From positions 2,628-46,830 of the forward strand of contig JALOBP010000012.1 in assembly GCA_023228295.1 (NCBI GenBank): a stretch of 44,203 nt of DNA. Direction: 5' to 3'. The DNA is from Methanoregula sp. (GTDB taxonomy: Archaea; Halobacteriota; Methanomicrobia; Methanomicrobiales; Methanospirillaceae). A model generated the notes under the pieces. It searched no databases. It was not told the DNA's origin and worked only from the letters and a program-made list of their open reading frames with translations. The position numbers and the translations under genes were made by a program. Positions 14,461 to 22,583 of this stretch are shown piece after piece (within the stretch, counting starts at the first letter, position 1; every line of letters starts with the position of its first letter).

Positions 14461-14926
14461 AATCGTGCCGGTCGCAACCGTGACCGGCCTGTACCGGGGG
14501 ACGTCCGGCGGCCTTGAACCGCTGACCCCGGATACCCCGCTCACCATGGAAGAAGTGCGGAGAAACCCGATCTTCTACGAGCTGGAACTGCACGAAGAAC
14601 AACAGGACGAGGACCTCATAATCGATGTCATCTACGACAACATGAGACCGATCCGGCTCCAGGACCTCATGAGGGGAACGGACATCCCCCGCGGGTTCCG
14701 GTTCTGGCCGGACTGGTTCGAGATCCCGCCGTACCGCGGGATGCGGGATGCGGACGGGTACCGTGTCTATCCCCGGGCACCGGGGATCCACACGGTAAGG
14801 ATCCGGACCGCACGGAGAAAACGGGACCAGCGGGGACAGGTCCGGGACTTCAGCCCGGCAAATGGCGGTTCCACGAGCCCGGTCTTCGAGTTCGTTATCA
14901 TGGATGGTGAGCGCGATGACGGATAA
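14450..14926 (+). CDS. Unrecognised 158-aa protein, third gene of the operon
   Basis: The ATG at 14450 lies inside the previous gene and follows AGGAGG by 6 nt. The product is acidic in its middle (YELELHEEQQDEDLIIDVIY) and basic towards the C-terminus (RIRTARRKRDQRGQVRDF), with aromatic loops in between (FRFWPDWFEIPPYRGM). It looks soluble and strand-rich. No motif or family is recognised. Its stop overlaps the next gene's start by 11 bp, the same geometry as the upstream junction. Confidence 0.65.
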   Translation: METEIVPVATVTGLYRGTSGGLEPLTPDTPLTMEEVRRNPIFYELELHEEQQDEDLIIDVIYDNMRPIRLQDLMRGTDIPRGFRFWPDWFEIPPYRGMRDADGYRVYPRAPGIHTVRIRTARRKRDQRGQVRDFSPANGGSTSPVFEFVIMDGERDDG

Positions 14927-15494
14927 CAACACCCGGACCCGGGCGGCAGTCTGCGGCACCGGCGTCCTGCTCGCCCTCATTTTTTTCTTCGCGGAACTGC
15001 CGCTCATGCTCCTCATCGTGCCGGTCGTGATCGTCATCTTCGGCATCGTTGCCGCACAAGAGGGGATGCATGCGGCATGGTACGGGATGCTCAACACGCT
15101 CGGGATCTTTGATCCCGCGGTACTGACCCGTGAGGAGAAGGAGAACTATGCAAAAAACCGGCATTCCTTCTGGTTCGGCGAGACAGCAACCGCTGCCGCC
15201 CTGGCCGCGGTATTCGCCGTCCCGGCTGGTATGATCCTGGCAGGAAAGACCGGCAGCATGCTATCGTTCATCATTGCAGCAATGATCTTCCTGCTGCTCT
15301 TCGTGTTCCTCCCAAAGATCATCCAGCGGGGGATGAAGACCGACACGGAGACAATTCTTGACTTGTTCGGCAAGAACGAGCAGGTGAAGAAAGTGTTCTG
15401 GAGCGTGTTCATCGCACTGGCCGGGATCGTGTTCGCGGAGATCGTGGACCCGGCAGCCATGCAGCAAATCCTCGGGACGATGGCGGGAATGTGA
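14916..15494 (+). CDS. Membrane protein with four to five helices, last gene of the operon
   Basis: The ATG at 14916 follows GGTGAG and overlaps the preceding stop. The 192-residue product has hydrophobic segments at about residues 10-27, 30-46, 87-105, 111-130 and 160-180. A cytosolic loop of about 35 residues (MLNTLGIFDPAVLTREEKEN) and a second charged loop (RGMKTDTETILDLFGKNEQV) lie between them. No transport or enzyme motif is seen. Together with the small anchored coiled-coil protein it gives the operon two membrane components and two soluble ones. Confidence 0.7.
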   Translation: MTDNNTRTRAAVCGTGVLLALIFFFAELPLMLLIVPVVIVIFGIVAAQEGMHAAWYGMLNTLGIFDPAVLTREEKENYAKNRHSFWFGETATAAALAAVFAVPAGMILAGKTGSMLSFIIAAMIFLLLFVFLPKIIQRGMKTDTETILDLFGKNEQVKKVFWSVFIALAGIVFAEIVDPAAMQQILGTMAGM

Positions 15495-15540
15495 ATCCCG
15501 GGAACCATTTTTATTTTTACCGGTAATCTCATTCCGAAAA

Positions 15541-15550
15541 CGCTATAATG
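15541..15550 (+). promoter_or_regulatory. TATA box for the pilin-like gene
   Basis: GCTATAATG is centred about 26 bp before the TTG at 15572, so transcription should begin at the start codon itself. T-rich sequence at about 15507-15519 may terminate the upstream operon. Confidence 0.5.
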
Positions 15551-15571
15551 ATTTTAATATAAGTACAAATA

Positions 15572-16135
15572 TTGCCACCCGATACCAGCTCCGCATCATC
15601 ACACGCAACCGGCATTATCCTGATGGTAGTGGTGACGGTCATCATCGCAGGTCTCATTCTGGCCCAGTTCATCCAGGTCCCGGCCCGGTTATATTATGAT
15701 GAAGTTCCGACCGTATTCGAGATCACCGCTCTCTATCACGCCGAACTCGACGGAAAACTTAATTATAAGAGTTATATGGTGGTGAAAAACAGTGGAAAGA
15801 TCGCGTATGATAACCGGAAACTGTATGCTAAAACCTACCGGAACGGGAAGCTGCTGCCCTGCATCATTCGTACCATGAACGGCCATGACTATGTCCCGTC
15901 CCACCATTTCGGGATCCAGAAAATGGGCGGATTCGGTACAGAAGATTTTTTCTGGGTTCCAACCGCGACGCTCTATATCGATTACTCGGACGGGACATTT
16001 CATCCCGGCGACATCATAATGTTTGAAGTGTACGACCGCACCACGAACCAGATCATTTCGCGGGACACCTGGCCGCATACGAGCGGAAATACAAAAAAAT
16101 GGATGGATTTATTATTCAATCATCAAGTCGTTTGA
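15572..16135 (+). CDS. Type IV pilin-like (archaeal class III signal) protein
   Basis: A short polar N-terminus (PPDTSSASSHATG) precedes one hydrophobic helix (IILMVVVTVIIAGLILAQFI) and a beta-rich outer domain of about 150 residues. This is the pattern of archaeal pilin-N (DUF1628-like) proteins, although the usual basic residues before the cleavage site are absent. No in-frame ATG precedes the helix, and a TAA lies five codons upstream, so the start must be the TTG at 15572. The TATA box at 15541-15550 places transcription start there, making a leaderless mRNA with a TTG start. The 3' end overlaps the convergent rubredoxin gene by 20 bp. Pilin, flagellin-like or other surface roles are all possible. 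Confidence 0.65.
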   Translation: MPPDTSSASSHATGIILMVVVTVIIAGLILAQFIQVPARLYYDEVPTVFEITALYHAELDGKLNYKSYMVVKNSGKIAYDNRKLYAKTYRNGKLLPCIIRTMNGHDYVPSHHFGIQKMGGFGTEDFFWVPTATLYIDYSDGTFHPGDIIMFEVYDRTTNQIISRDTWPHTSGNTKKWMDLLFNHQVV

Positions 16136-16307
16136 AAACGCCCTTCTTCGCCTTCAGGATCTTGCATTCCGGACAGCGCCAGGTATCGGGGACTTCGGAC
16201 CATGGCGTTCCTGCGGGAATCCCGTTCTTGGGATCGCCTTTGGCCGGATCATAGATGTAGTGGCATTCGAGACAGACCCAGCGTGCATTTTTCTCATCGG
16301 TTGGCAT
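16116..16307 (-). CDS. Rubredoxin
   Basis: The 63-residue product starts MPTDEKNARWVCLECHYIYD and has the two rubredoxin knuckles, CLEC and CPEC, with the typical DPAKGDPKNGIPAGTPW and EVPDTWRCPEC between them. The four Cys bind one iron. Rubredoxins in methanogens pass electrons to oxygen- or superoxide-detoxifying enzymes. The start at 16307 follows TTTGGAG; an extension to 16388 is not supported by similarity to the family. It lies 92 bp after the DUF99 gene on the same strand and overlaps the convergent pilin-like gene. Confidence 0.92.
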   Translation of the reverse strand: MPTDEKNARWVCLECHYIYDPAKGDPKNGIPAGTPWSEVPDTWRCPECKILKAKKGVFKRLDD

Positions 16308-16399
16308 CTTTTTCAACTCCAAAAAATCCGAATTACTTGTATCAGTCTGGTTATTGCCAGGGGAATATGAAATCTTTCCTGGTGACAAACCTCATACGA

Positions 16400-16957
16400 T
16401 CAAACGGGAGCGAGGATCTGCCGGGCACAGAGCCGGGCCACCCGCAGGGGTTCCGGTATCTTCCCGTCCAGGGTAAAATCATTGCAGAACCGTGCCGCAT
16501 CCGCCGGGTTTATGCCGACAGCCCGAAGGTAGAGTGTCTGGCCGGTATGGAGTGCCACCGGCACCCGCTCACCCAGATTCCGGTATGCAGACAGGCGGGC
16601 CTCATCATCGGGAAAATGATGGCGGATATCGCCAAGGAGACCATCCGATTCCTCGTATGTCACGCATATAACCGGCAGGCAGGTCTCTGCAGCAAGGCGT
16701 TCCAGGTCGATCACGTTGAACCACGCGATCACGCAACCCGAGAGAAGGATGACGTTGAGATCTTTCCGGTCAAGGGTTCGGACCATGTGCAGGATCGTTT
16801 CCGTTGCATCCGTCCCGCCAACCGTCACCGTCCCGTAAACGAAACCGTCAATACGGAGATCCTTTCTCATCACCACGCCGGCAAGGGTCGATGAGGTCCG
16901 ACCGGCATAACTCTCGGCAATGCCCAGCGCCCGGAGACCCTTTTTCTGCAGGTGCAT
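16400..16957 (-). CDS. DUF99 (UPF0215) family protein
   Basis: The 185-residue product has the DUF99 layout: GIAESYAGRTSSTLAGVVMR, IDGFVYGTVTVGGTDATE, then VILLSGCVIAWFNVIDLERL and CVTYEESDG. The family is archaeal, usual length about 190 residues, and is structurally related to endonuclease V; a role as a repair nuclease has been proposed. TTTTATAG on the minus strand near 16982 would start transcription at the ATG itself. It is divergent from the aglJ gene with only 38 bp between start codons. Confidence 0.85.
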   Translation of the reverse strand: MHLQKKGLRALGIAESYAGRTSSTLAGVVMRKDLRIDGFVYGTVTVGGTDATETILHMVRTLDRKDLNVILLSGCVIAWFNVIDLERLAAETCLPVICVTYEESDGLLGDIRHHFPDDEARLSAYRNLGERVPVALHTGQTLYLRAVGINPADAARFCNDFTLDGKIPEPLRVARLCARQILAPV

Positions 16958-16995
16958 AGAAGCACTTATGACACCCGCTATAAAATACTATACCG

Positions 16996-17919
16996 ATGAA
17001 ATTCAACAAAGATGAGGTCTGCATCTTAATACCCACACTCAATGAGGCTCCCACCATCGCGAACGTGGTGAAGGAGTTCAAGGTGCTCGGGTACAACCAT
17101 ATCCTTGTTATTGACGGGAAGAGCACCGACAACACGGTGAAATTCGCACGGGAAGCCGGCGCAAATGTCCGCACGCAGTCCGGCAAAGGAAAGGGGAACG
17201 CTCTCATCGAGGCATTCGAGGTGATCGAACAGCCCTATATCCTCATGCTTGACGGGGACGGCACCTATTCCGCAAAGGACGCCGAGAAGATGCTCACTCC
17301 CCTCTTCCTCGGGTTCGACCAGGTCATCGGCGACCGGCTCATGAATGCGGAAGAGGGTTCGTTCTCCCGTCTCAACCTCTTTGGCAACCATATGCTCAAC
17401 CTCCTCTTTAAAGTTGCACACAGCCGGGACCTGCACGATATCCTCTCGGGATATCGCGCATTCACCAAACTTGCCGTGAACCAGATGCACCTCAAGGAGA
17501 AGGGCTTTGAGATCGAGACCGAGATCTCTGTCGAGGCAGTCCGTAACGGGCAGCGGATCATGATCGTACCGATCAAGTACCTCCGCCGCCCCGGCACGGC
17601 TACCAAACTCTCCCCGTTCCATGACGGGATCAAGATCGTCAGCACCATTTACCGCCTTGCCCGGGTCAACAATCCCATGTTCTATTTCGGGCTGATGGGT
17701 GTCTTCACGAGCATCCTCGGGATGCTCACCGGAGTCTACGTGCTCCTTGAGTGGTTCAACAATGTCGAGCACATTCCGCTCACTATCTTAACCGTGCTCC
17801 TTATCGTGGTAGGTATCGAGATCTTCATGTTCGGGATGATCAGCGATATGCTGCTCGTCTTCCACCGCGAGATCATACGGGAAATCCAGCTTCTCCAGCC
17901 CCCGAAACCTCCGAAGTAA
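16996..17919 (+). CDS. aglJ: AglJ-type dolichyl-phosphate glycosyltransferase
   Basis: The 307-residue product is a GT2 enzyme: ILIPTLNEAPTIANVV at the N-terminus, a nucleotide-sugar DGKSTDNT loop, the DGDGTY metal motif (about residues 83-88), and the DILSGYRAF acceptor segment. Two C-terminal membrane helices (about 225-250 and 255-285) follow. It matches the AglJ branch of archaeal N-glycosylation, which adds the first sugar to dolichol phosphate. The surface-glycan cluster at 35.4-44.2 kb may provide downstream sugars. The assignment to AglJ rather than another polyprenol GT2 is likely but not certain. Confidence 0.85.
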   Translation: MKFNKDEVCILIPTLNEAPTIANVVKEFKVLGYNHILVIDGKSTDNTVKFAREAGANVRTQSGKGKGNALIEAFEVIEQPYILMLDGDGTYSAKDAEKMLTPLFLGFDQVIGDRLMNAEEGSFSRLNLFGNHMLNLLFKVAHSRDLHDILSGYRAFTKLAVNQMHLKEKGFEIETEISVEAVRNGQRIMIVPIKYLRRPGTATKLSPFHDGIKIVSTIYRLARVNNPMFYFGLMGVFTSILGMLTGVYVLLEWFNNVEHIPLTILTVLLIVVGIEIFMFGMISDMLLVFHREIIREIQLLQPPKPPK

Positions 17920-17932
17920 TAAAAATAAAAAA

Positions 17933-18469
17933 TCAGAAAAAATCTTTTTTTATTGCCAAAACCCGGCACGAATGCTCGGCAAGCGACGTGAAGATATAAG
18001 CCTCGTCAAGGGTCTTTCCGGCTGTAAATGTGCCATGTCCCCGGGCAATCACCAGTTTTGAATGGACTAACGCATCGGCCACGTTATCGGCAACTTCCTG
18101 CGATCCCGGAGCGCCGGTTACAACCGGGATCTTCGGGCAGAACATCAGCCCCTCGCTGTCTTCCGGGATAATCTCGTCTAAGACCAGCGAAGCGGCAATC
18201 GCCGCCGGCGGGTGGGCGTGGACAATAGCCAGGGGCGGGGTCAGTTTGTAGACTTCGCGGTGGACACGGTACTCGCTGGAGGCATCCGCGGGTGCAGGGC
18301 CATCAAACGGGACAAGAACTGGCTCGCCCGCCACATCGAGATACGCACCGGTCCGCTTGATGAAAAAACCGGCATCCCCCACCCGCACGCTCATATTGCC
18401 AAAATTCCCCCCCACGAGGTGTTCGGCAAAGAGCCGTTTTCCAATACGCTCGAACTCCGACGCAGACAT
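17933..18469 (-). CDS. Class II aldolase/adducin family protein (fuculose-phosphate aldolase-like)
   Basis: The 178-residue product has the class II aldolase fold: a GGNFGNMSVRVGDAGFFIKRTGAY substrate loop, the zinc motif VHAHPP (about residues 82-87), and the later GHGTFTAGKTLDEAYIFTSLAEH with the third zinc His. Archaeal homologues include L-fuculose-1-phosphate aldolase-like enzymes. The catalytic Glu usually near residue 73 appears within SEYRVHREVY. Substrate is not decided by sequence. The convergent aglJ gene ends 13 bp away. TATAAAA at 18498-18504, read in reverse, is its probable TATA box. Confidence 0.85.
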   Translation of the reverse strand: MSASEFERIGKRLFAEHLVGGNFGNMSVRVGDAGFFIKRTGAYLDVAGEPVLVPFDGPAPADASSEYRVHREVYKLTPPLAIVHAHPPAAIAASLVLDEIIPEDSEGLMFCPKIPVVTGAPGSQEVADNVADALVHSKLVIARGHGTFTAGKTLDEAYIFTSLAEHSCRVLAIKKDFF

Positions 18470-19087
18470 AGTCTATACCCCGTTCTCTTTCAACGGGTAT
18501 AAAATGCCCTCCTGCCGGAGCAGTGATCGTGGTCCGGGAGACTTCATTCAGCCCGCTCAGACGTCCGGGCTTCGTCCCGCACGTCCGTGGCACCCCCAAT
18601 GAGCGATGACGACGTATTACCGGCACTCCCAAAAAGAAATTTTTCAGGTTCTTGGGATAACCGCTCATTGAGGCCGCCGCGGGGCGCCCTCCGGGGCGGC
18701 TGCAGGTATCCCTCCCGGGGGTATGGGGGCATCAGCCCCCATCTTTGCGAAAGAGTTTTTTCCAGAACAGGTTTTTTTCTAAATTTTCCAGCATGTTCAT
18801 TTTTTTTATTGAATACGATCGCGTTCGGTTTTTGTCAGGGAACTTGCGATGCTCCCCCGCCTCAGGGCCTCGGTTCGGCATGGCGGGGCAATTACGGTGC
18901 ATGCAAAAATGAAAACGTTTTGAAGCTGCCGAAAGAAGTCCCCCGGGGGCGAATCTCCCTCAGGGGCAGGAGGACATCAGCCCCCATCCTTGCGAAAATA
19001 GATCTCTCCGGGAGCAAAAAATACCTGATCGAATGAAGACCGGATGGGATTGAACCCGTGAATTATCTCTTAAGAAAAAAAGAAAAA
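18470..19087. other. Long GC-rich non-coding region with repeats and a possible small RNA
   Basis: TATAAAA at 18498-18504 could serve either strand. On the plus strand a candidate transcript would contain CAATGAGCG (18598-18606) pairing with CGCTCATTG (18662-18670), then an 8-bp hairpin ATGGGGGC-ATCA-GCCCCCAT at 18723-18742 and a T7 run at 18756-18762, which looks like a terminator. The phrase CATCAGCCCCCATC-TTGCGAAA recurs at about 18974, without the stem. Near 19048-19058 GGGATTGAACCC resembles a reversed T-arm, but no tRNA folds around it. A 149-codon frame here is repeat-derived and rejected. No gene is supported. Confidence 0.4.
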
Positions 19088-19741
19088 TTACATGAACTGG
19101 ATGCCGACATCGCGCATCTTGTTGTAGCGTGCGATATTCAGGAGGAGCGGGGTTAACGCTTCCACCATGCTGGACGCTGCAAGCGGACCGGCATCGAATC
19201 CCTGGAGTTTCGAGACCGAGTTGACAATTCCCATGACCATGCGTTTTGCCTCTTCATCGTCCCCGCAGACCGGGACCGAGTAGGAGAGCTCCTCGTTGAG
19301 CGCCTTCCACTTGTTGGCAGCGATCGTGTTGAATGCCGAACAGATCCGTGCCTCCTTGGGCAGGAGCCTTCGGATCATGAGCGCTGCAGAGCCATCTTCC
19401 GGCGGGACAAACATGAAATGATCACGTTTCTCCATCGGATTGACCGGGCTGATGACGATCTTATCCTCAAAACAGGAAAGGGTCTCGAGGGTGGTAATGA
19501 CATTCCGGAACGGGACGGCAAGGATCACGATATCCGCGCAGCAGATTGCGTCCTGGTTGGTAGCTCCGGTAAAACTCCTGCAGCTGGTACCCCGGTTTTT
19601 CAGGGCAGCAATACTGCACGTGCAGCTCTCTTTTGCCCGGACCTCATCCCGTGAGCCGACAATGATGTCATACAGGGGTGCAAGGCGCATGGCGATTCCT
19701 TCGCCGATATCACCGGTACCCCCGACAATACCGATCTTCAC
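19088..19741 (-). CDS. npdG: F420H2:NADP oxidoreductase
   Basis: The 217-residue product begins with a GTG: MKIGIVGGTGDIGEGIAMRL, the NADP-binding GxGxxG Rossmann motif, then IIVGSRDEVRAKE, where the Arg/Ser after the second strand bind the NADP phosphate. Conserved C-terminal elements follow (CSAFNTIAANKWK, VCGDDEEAK, DAGPLAASSMVEALTPLLLN). Length is normal for Fno/NpdG. It transfers hydride between F420 and NADP, making NADPH for biosynthesis in methanogens. The gene abuts the thioredoxin gene with zero spacing (TAG then GTG), so the two are almost certainly co-translated. Confidence 0.95.
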   Translation of the reverse strand: MKIGIVGGTGDIGEGIAMRLAPLYDIIVGSRDEVRAKESCTCSIAALKNRGTSCRSFTGATNQDAICCADIVILAVPFRNVITTLETLSCFEDKIVISPVNPMEKRDHFMFVPPEDGSAALMIRRLLPKEARICSAFNTIAANKWKALNEELSYSVPVCGDDEEAKRMVMGIVNSVSKLQGFDAGPLAASSMVEALTPLLLNIARYNKMRDVGIQFM

Positions 19742-20014
19742 CTAACCCACCAGCGGTTTTAAGAGTTTTTCGAGCGTGGATGCATCGGTGACGCCTTCCA
19801 TCTGCTGGACAATCTTGCCATCCTTCTCGATGACAAGTGTCGGAACAACACGGATCCCGTATTTTTCTGCAAGATCCATATGTTCGTCAACATCCACTTT
19901 CCGGATCTCTATGGCGTCCCCCATCGTTTTTGCAAGTTCTTCCAGGATCGGAGTCTGCATCCTGCAGGGTCCGCACCATGTTGCAAAAAAGTCAAACAAA
20001 ACCGGTTTGCTCAT
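19742..20014 (-). CDS. Thioredoxin
   Basis: The 90-residue product, MSKPVLFDFFATWCGPCRMQ, has the WCGPC active site, an aspartate-bearing VDVDEHMDLAEKYGIR, and the cis-proline VVPTLVIEKDG. It is a short archaeal-type thioredoxin. The start at 20014 is chosen because a longer frame to 20158 is not thioredoxin-like. It lies directly upstream of npdG, so F420-derived NADPH and thioredoxin are produced from one message. A thioredoxin reductase is not seen in the window. Confidence 0.95.
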   Translation of the reverse strand: MSKPVLFDFFATWCGPCRMQTPILEELAKTMGDAIEIRKVDVDEHMDLAEKYGIRVVPTLVIEKDGKIVQQMEGVTDASTLEKLLKPLVG

Positions 20015-20066
20015 TCGTATACCCGGTAGTGTAGTCGATGAAAAAAAAGATAAATCTATGGTATTG

Positions 20067-21524
20067 TTATTTGGAGAGGATCTCCATGATGATCTTGCCA
20101 TACGCCGGCCGGGTGATGATGACACCGACAAGCACACCGAGAATGGTGATGATGGCAAAGCCCTTGAGGGTCGAGAGGTCCATGAGGGCGAGCGGGGCCA
20201 TGGCGATGAAGACCGTTGCCGCCGCAGTCACAATGATACCAAGCGCCCGCGAAAGCCTCTTTAAGTAGAGGTTCGGGGACGGTACCTTGCCCTCGTGCAG
20301 GATCTCATCAGTGATGATGACGAGCTGGTCGATACCGGTCCCGAGGACCGCGATAAGACCTGCAATGGTCGGAAGATCCAGCTGGAACCGGATGAGGGTG
20401 ATGAACCCGAGCAGGATGAGAATTTCCGATGCATTGATTAAGATCATCGGAAGGACAATACCGGGTTCACGGTACCGGTAATAAACCACGAATGCAACGG
20501 TAAGCAGGGCGAAGATACCGGCAAGGAGTGCCATCATCTTGTAGCGCTCGCCGAGCGGTGCTGTAACACCGCCGGATCCGGCAATGCTCACGGCAACCGG
20601 TAGTGCGCCGGCCCTTAAATGAATATTCAGTGCATTGGCAGCAACCAGTCCGGCATCCCCTGTCCCGGTACTTGCAGACCATATGCGGTTGGGACTGGTC
20701 TGGAGCTTTGCCGCAGCATCATCTGCCATCGGGGCATTGAAGACGGTCTTGTTGTCAAGAATCATGATCAGGTAATGATCCTCGGGATTTGTGGTCAGGC
20801 CGGATTTTATTGCAGCCTGCTGGAGTGCAATTGCACCTTCTTCGCTGAGGGTGAATGGAACGCCCCAGACCCCGTTACGGGATTCTTTTTCCGGATTGCC
20901 CACGCTGGTAATCGCGTTCCCGAAGAGGACATGTTCCGTTTCGTTGCCGACCATCTGGACCCGGATCTCGAACTTACCCTGTTTCCCGACAATCTCCTGT
21001 GCCTGGTTCATATCGACACCGGCAAGTTCTATCCGGACATACCGGGCAACATTGTTCATACCCGTCAGGACCTGGACCTTGGCATCCTTTGTCCCAAACG
21101 AATTGATCTTGTTCTCAAGGACAAGCTTTGCGGTTTCTGCAGTAGATTTGGAAACACCCTGGCTGTACGTAGTGAGCTTCCCGCCTGCGGCAGAAAAGAC
21201 CGGCTCGAGTTCAGCCTGCGTGTAATATTTACGGACCTCAATGTGAGTCTCATCAACAAGGTTTACTTCAGTATCCAGGCGGGTTGACAGTTCCGTAATG
21301 AAATCGTCAAGAGGCTGATCCGTAGTAAACCCGACAACCTCGCCCTTGAACTCGAGCTGGATCCATGATCCCTGCTGGAGATCGAGGCCATACTGGAGGT
21401 TGGTTGCAAGGTTCCCGTTGCTGTCGAAATGGGGGTAGATCGCAAAGACAGAGATCACGACAAGAACGATGAGGGTCGCAACTCTCCAGTCAGTGACAAT
21501 TCCTTTGATCTCTTTTGAGTTCAT
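20067..21524 (-). CDS. secD: Preprotein translocase subunit SecD
   Basis: The 485-residue product has an N-terminal membrane helix (VATLIVLVVISVFAIYP), the large P1 outer domain containing LDLQQGSWIQLEF, and five C-terminal helices with GTGIDQLVIITDEI and the conserved LSRALGIIVTAAATVFIAMA. SecD with SecF uses the proton gradient to finish export through SecYEG. The start is the ATG at 21524, which overlaps the secF stop as ATGA; the frame extends further but the extension falls inside secF. Archaeal SecDF pairs lack the bacterial YajC partner, and none is seen. Confidence 0.95.
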   Translation of the reverse strand: MNSKEIKGIVTDWRVATLIVLVVISVFAIYPHFDSNGNLATNLQYGLDLQQGSWIQLEFKGEVVGFTTDQPLDDFITELSTRLDTEVNLVDETHIEVRKYYTQAELEPVFSAAGGKLTTYSQGVSKSTAETAKLVLENKINSFGTKDAKVQVLTGMNNVARYVRIELAGVDMNQAQEIVGKQGKFEIRVQMVGNETEHVLFGNAITSVGNPEKESRNGVWGVPFTLSEEGAIALQQAAIKSGLTTNPEDHYLIMILDNKTVFNAPMADDAAAKLQTSPNRIWSASTGTGDAGLVAANALNIHLRAGALPVAVSIAGSGGVTAPLGERYKMMALLAGIFALLTVAFVVYYRYREPGIVLPMILINASEILILLGFITLIRFQLDLPTIAGLIAVLGTGIDQLVIITDEILHEGKVPSPNLYLKRLSRALGIIVTAAATVFIAMAPLALMDLSTLKGFAIITILGVLVGVIITRPAYGKIIMEILSK

Positions 21525-22375
21525 TTGCCACCTCCTTTCTGGACATGCCATTTGAGAAGCGCGGCATTGGTCAGCCATGTATTGAGGATATCAAAGGCAA
21601 GACCAATCAACAGCACCGCAGATATTTCCATTAGGATCTGGACCGATCCGATCCAGGACACGATCAGCATTGCCGTGATGGCCGCAAACGTCGTGGAGGT
21701 CATGCTGATACCGGTATCAAACGCCCCTTTGAACTTGTCGACAAGTTTGCCCTGCCGCTTGAGTACGCGGGTGGTGAGGAGGATATCGCTGTCCACCGAG
21801 TACCCGATGAGCATGAGCAGTGCAGCGGTTGTCCCAAGTGTTAACGGGATACCGATGATACTCATGGTTGCAGCGGTCATCGCCATGTCAGCAAATGCAG
21901 AAACTACGACTGCCACCGAAGGAACAAAAGTTCGGAAGGAGAAGAAGATCACAAGAGCCATTCCAATAAACGAGAATATTACCGCAAGAACTGCCTGCTG
22001 CTGGAGGGTTGCCCCGAATGACTCGCCAATCTGGTCGATCTTTGCATCAGGATACTTCTGGATGATTAATCCGGAAAGCGAGCTGAACTGTGCATCGTCC
22101 ATGGAACTGAATTTTAAGAATTTGCCCTGGTTCAGACCCTCACTGACCTCGGTCAGGGGGTAGTCGGCAAAGATTGCTTTAAGTTCATCCGCGGAATCGG
22201 GGGTATTCAGGGTGACTGCAGTCCCACCGGAGAAATCAATTCCCGTTTTCACCGGCATTCCTATTGTCGCCATATTCAGGGAAAGCAGAATCAGCGAGAC
22301 AACAAGAAGCACAAGTGGGATTATCACCAGTTGTTGTGGTGTATATTTTTCAATATTGTAATCGATCAATCCCAT
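21521..22375 (-). CDS. secF: Preprotein translocase subunit SecF
   Basis: The product begins MGLIDYNIEKYTPQQLVIIP and has six membrane helices, the SecF motif GIDFSGGTAVTL after the first, and the conserved LTLGTTAALLMLIGYSVDSD with the catalytic Asp. A TTG at 22393 and a GTG at 22384 are in frame, but the TATA-like AACTATTTAA (minus strand, 22401-22410) predicts a start near 22379, so the ATG at 22375 gives a nearly leaderless mRNA. The gene order secF-secD with ATGA overlap is the archaeal one. Confidence 0.95.
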   Translation of the reverse strand: MGLIDYNIEKYTPQQLVIIPLVLLVVSLILLSLNMATIGMPVKTGIDFSGGTAVTLNTPDSADELKAIFADYPLTEVSEGLNQGKFLKFSSMDDAQFSSLSGLIIQKYPDAKIDQIGESFGATLQQQAVLAVIFSFIGMALVIFFSFRTFVPSVAVVVSAFADMAMTAATMSIIGIPLTLGTTAALLMLIGYSVDSDILLTTRVLKRQGKLVDKFKGAFDTGISMTSTTFAAITAMLIVSWIGSVQILMEISAVLLIGLAFDILNTWLTNAALLKWHVQKGGGK

Positions 22376-22553
22376 GTCATACACATCTGTCAATCTACGA
22401 TTAAATAGTTACCAGACGTCCCAGTTGGCGATGCACCGGAAGTGTACACTCCTGTACCCGAAGAGTAAAACCAGATTTCGCAGAATATTATTGTCGCTTT
22501 GTAAAACCGCCAGTTTTTAATTCAGCCATTGTAAAATGCATAAAATAGCAAAT

Positions 22554-22560
22554 TATATAT
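22554..22560 (+). promoter_or_regulatory. TATA box of the DUF2551 gene
   Basis: TATATAT in AATTATATATAC is centred 27 bp before the ATG at 22584, which predicts a leaderless transcript. Confidence 0.6.
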
Positions 22561-22583
22561 ACAGAGAACTTTGACACTAATTT

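Noticed and set aside
18587..19036. 149-codon plus-strand frame in the long gap after the aldolase gene
   Set aside because: Its two similar segments come from the DNA repeat at 18731 and 18974; composition is not protein-like and there is no ribosome-binding site.
19040..19066. tRNA-like T-arm (GGGATTGAACCC) that might mark an attachment site
   Set aside because: Only a 3-bp stem, and no acceptor or anticodon arm folds around it on either strand. Nothing beside it looks like an integrase.
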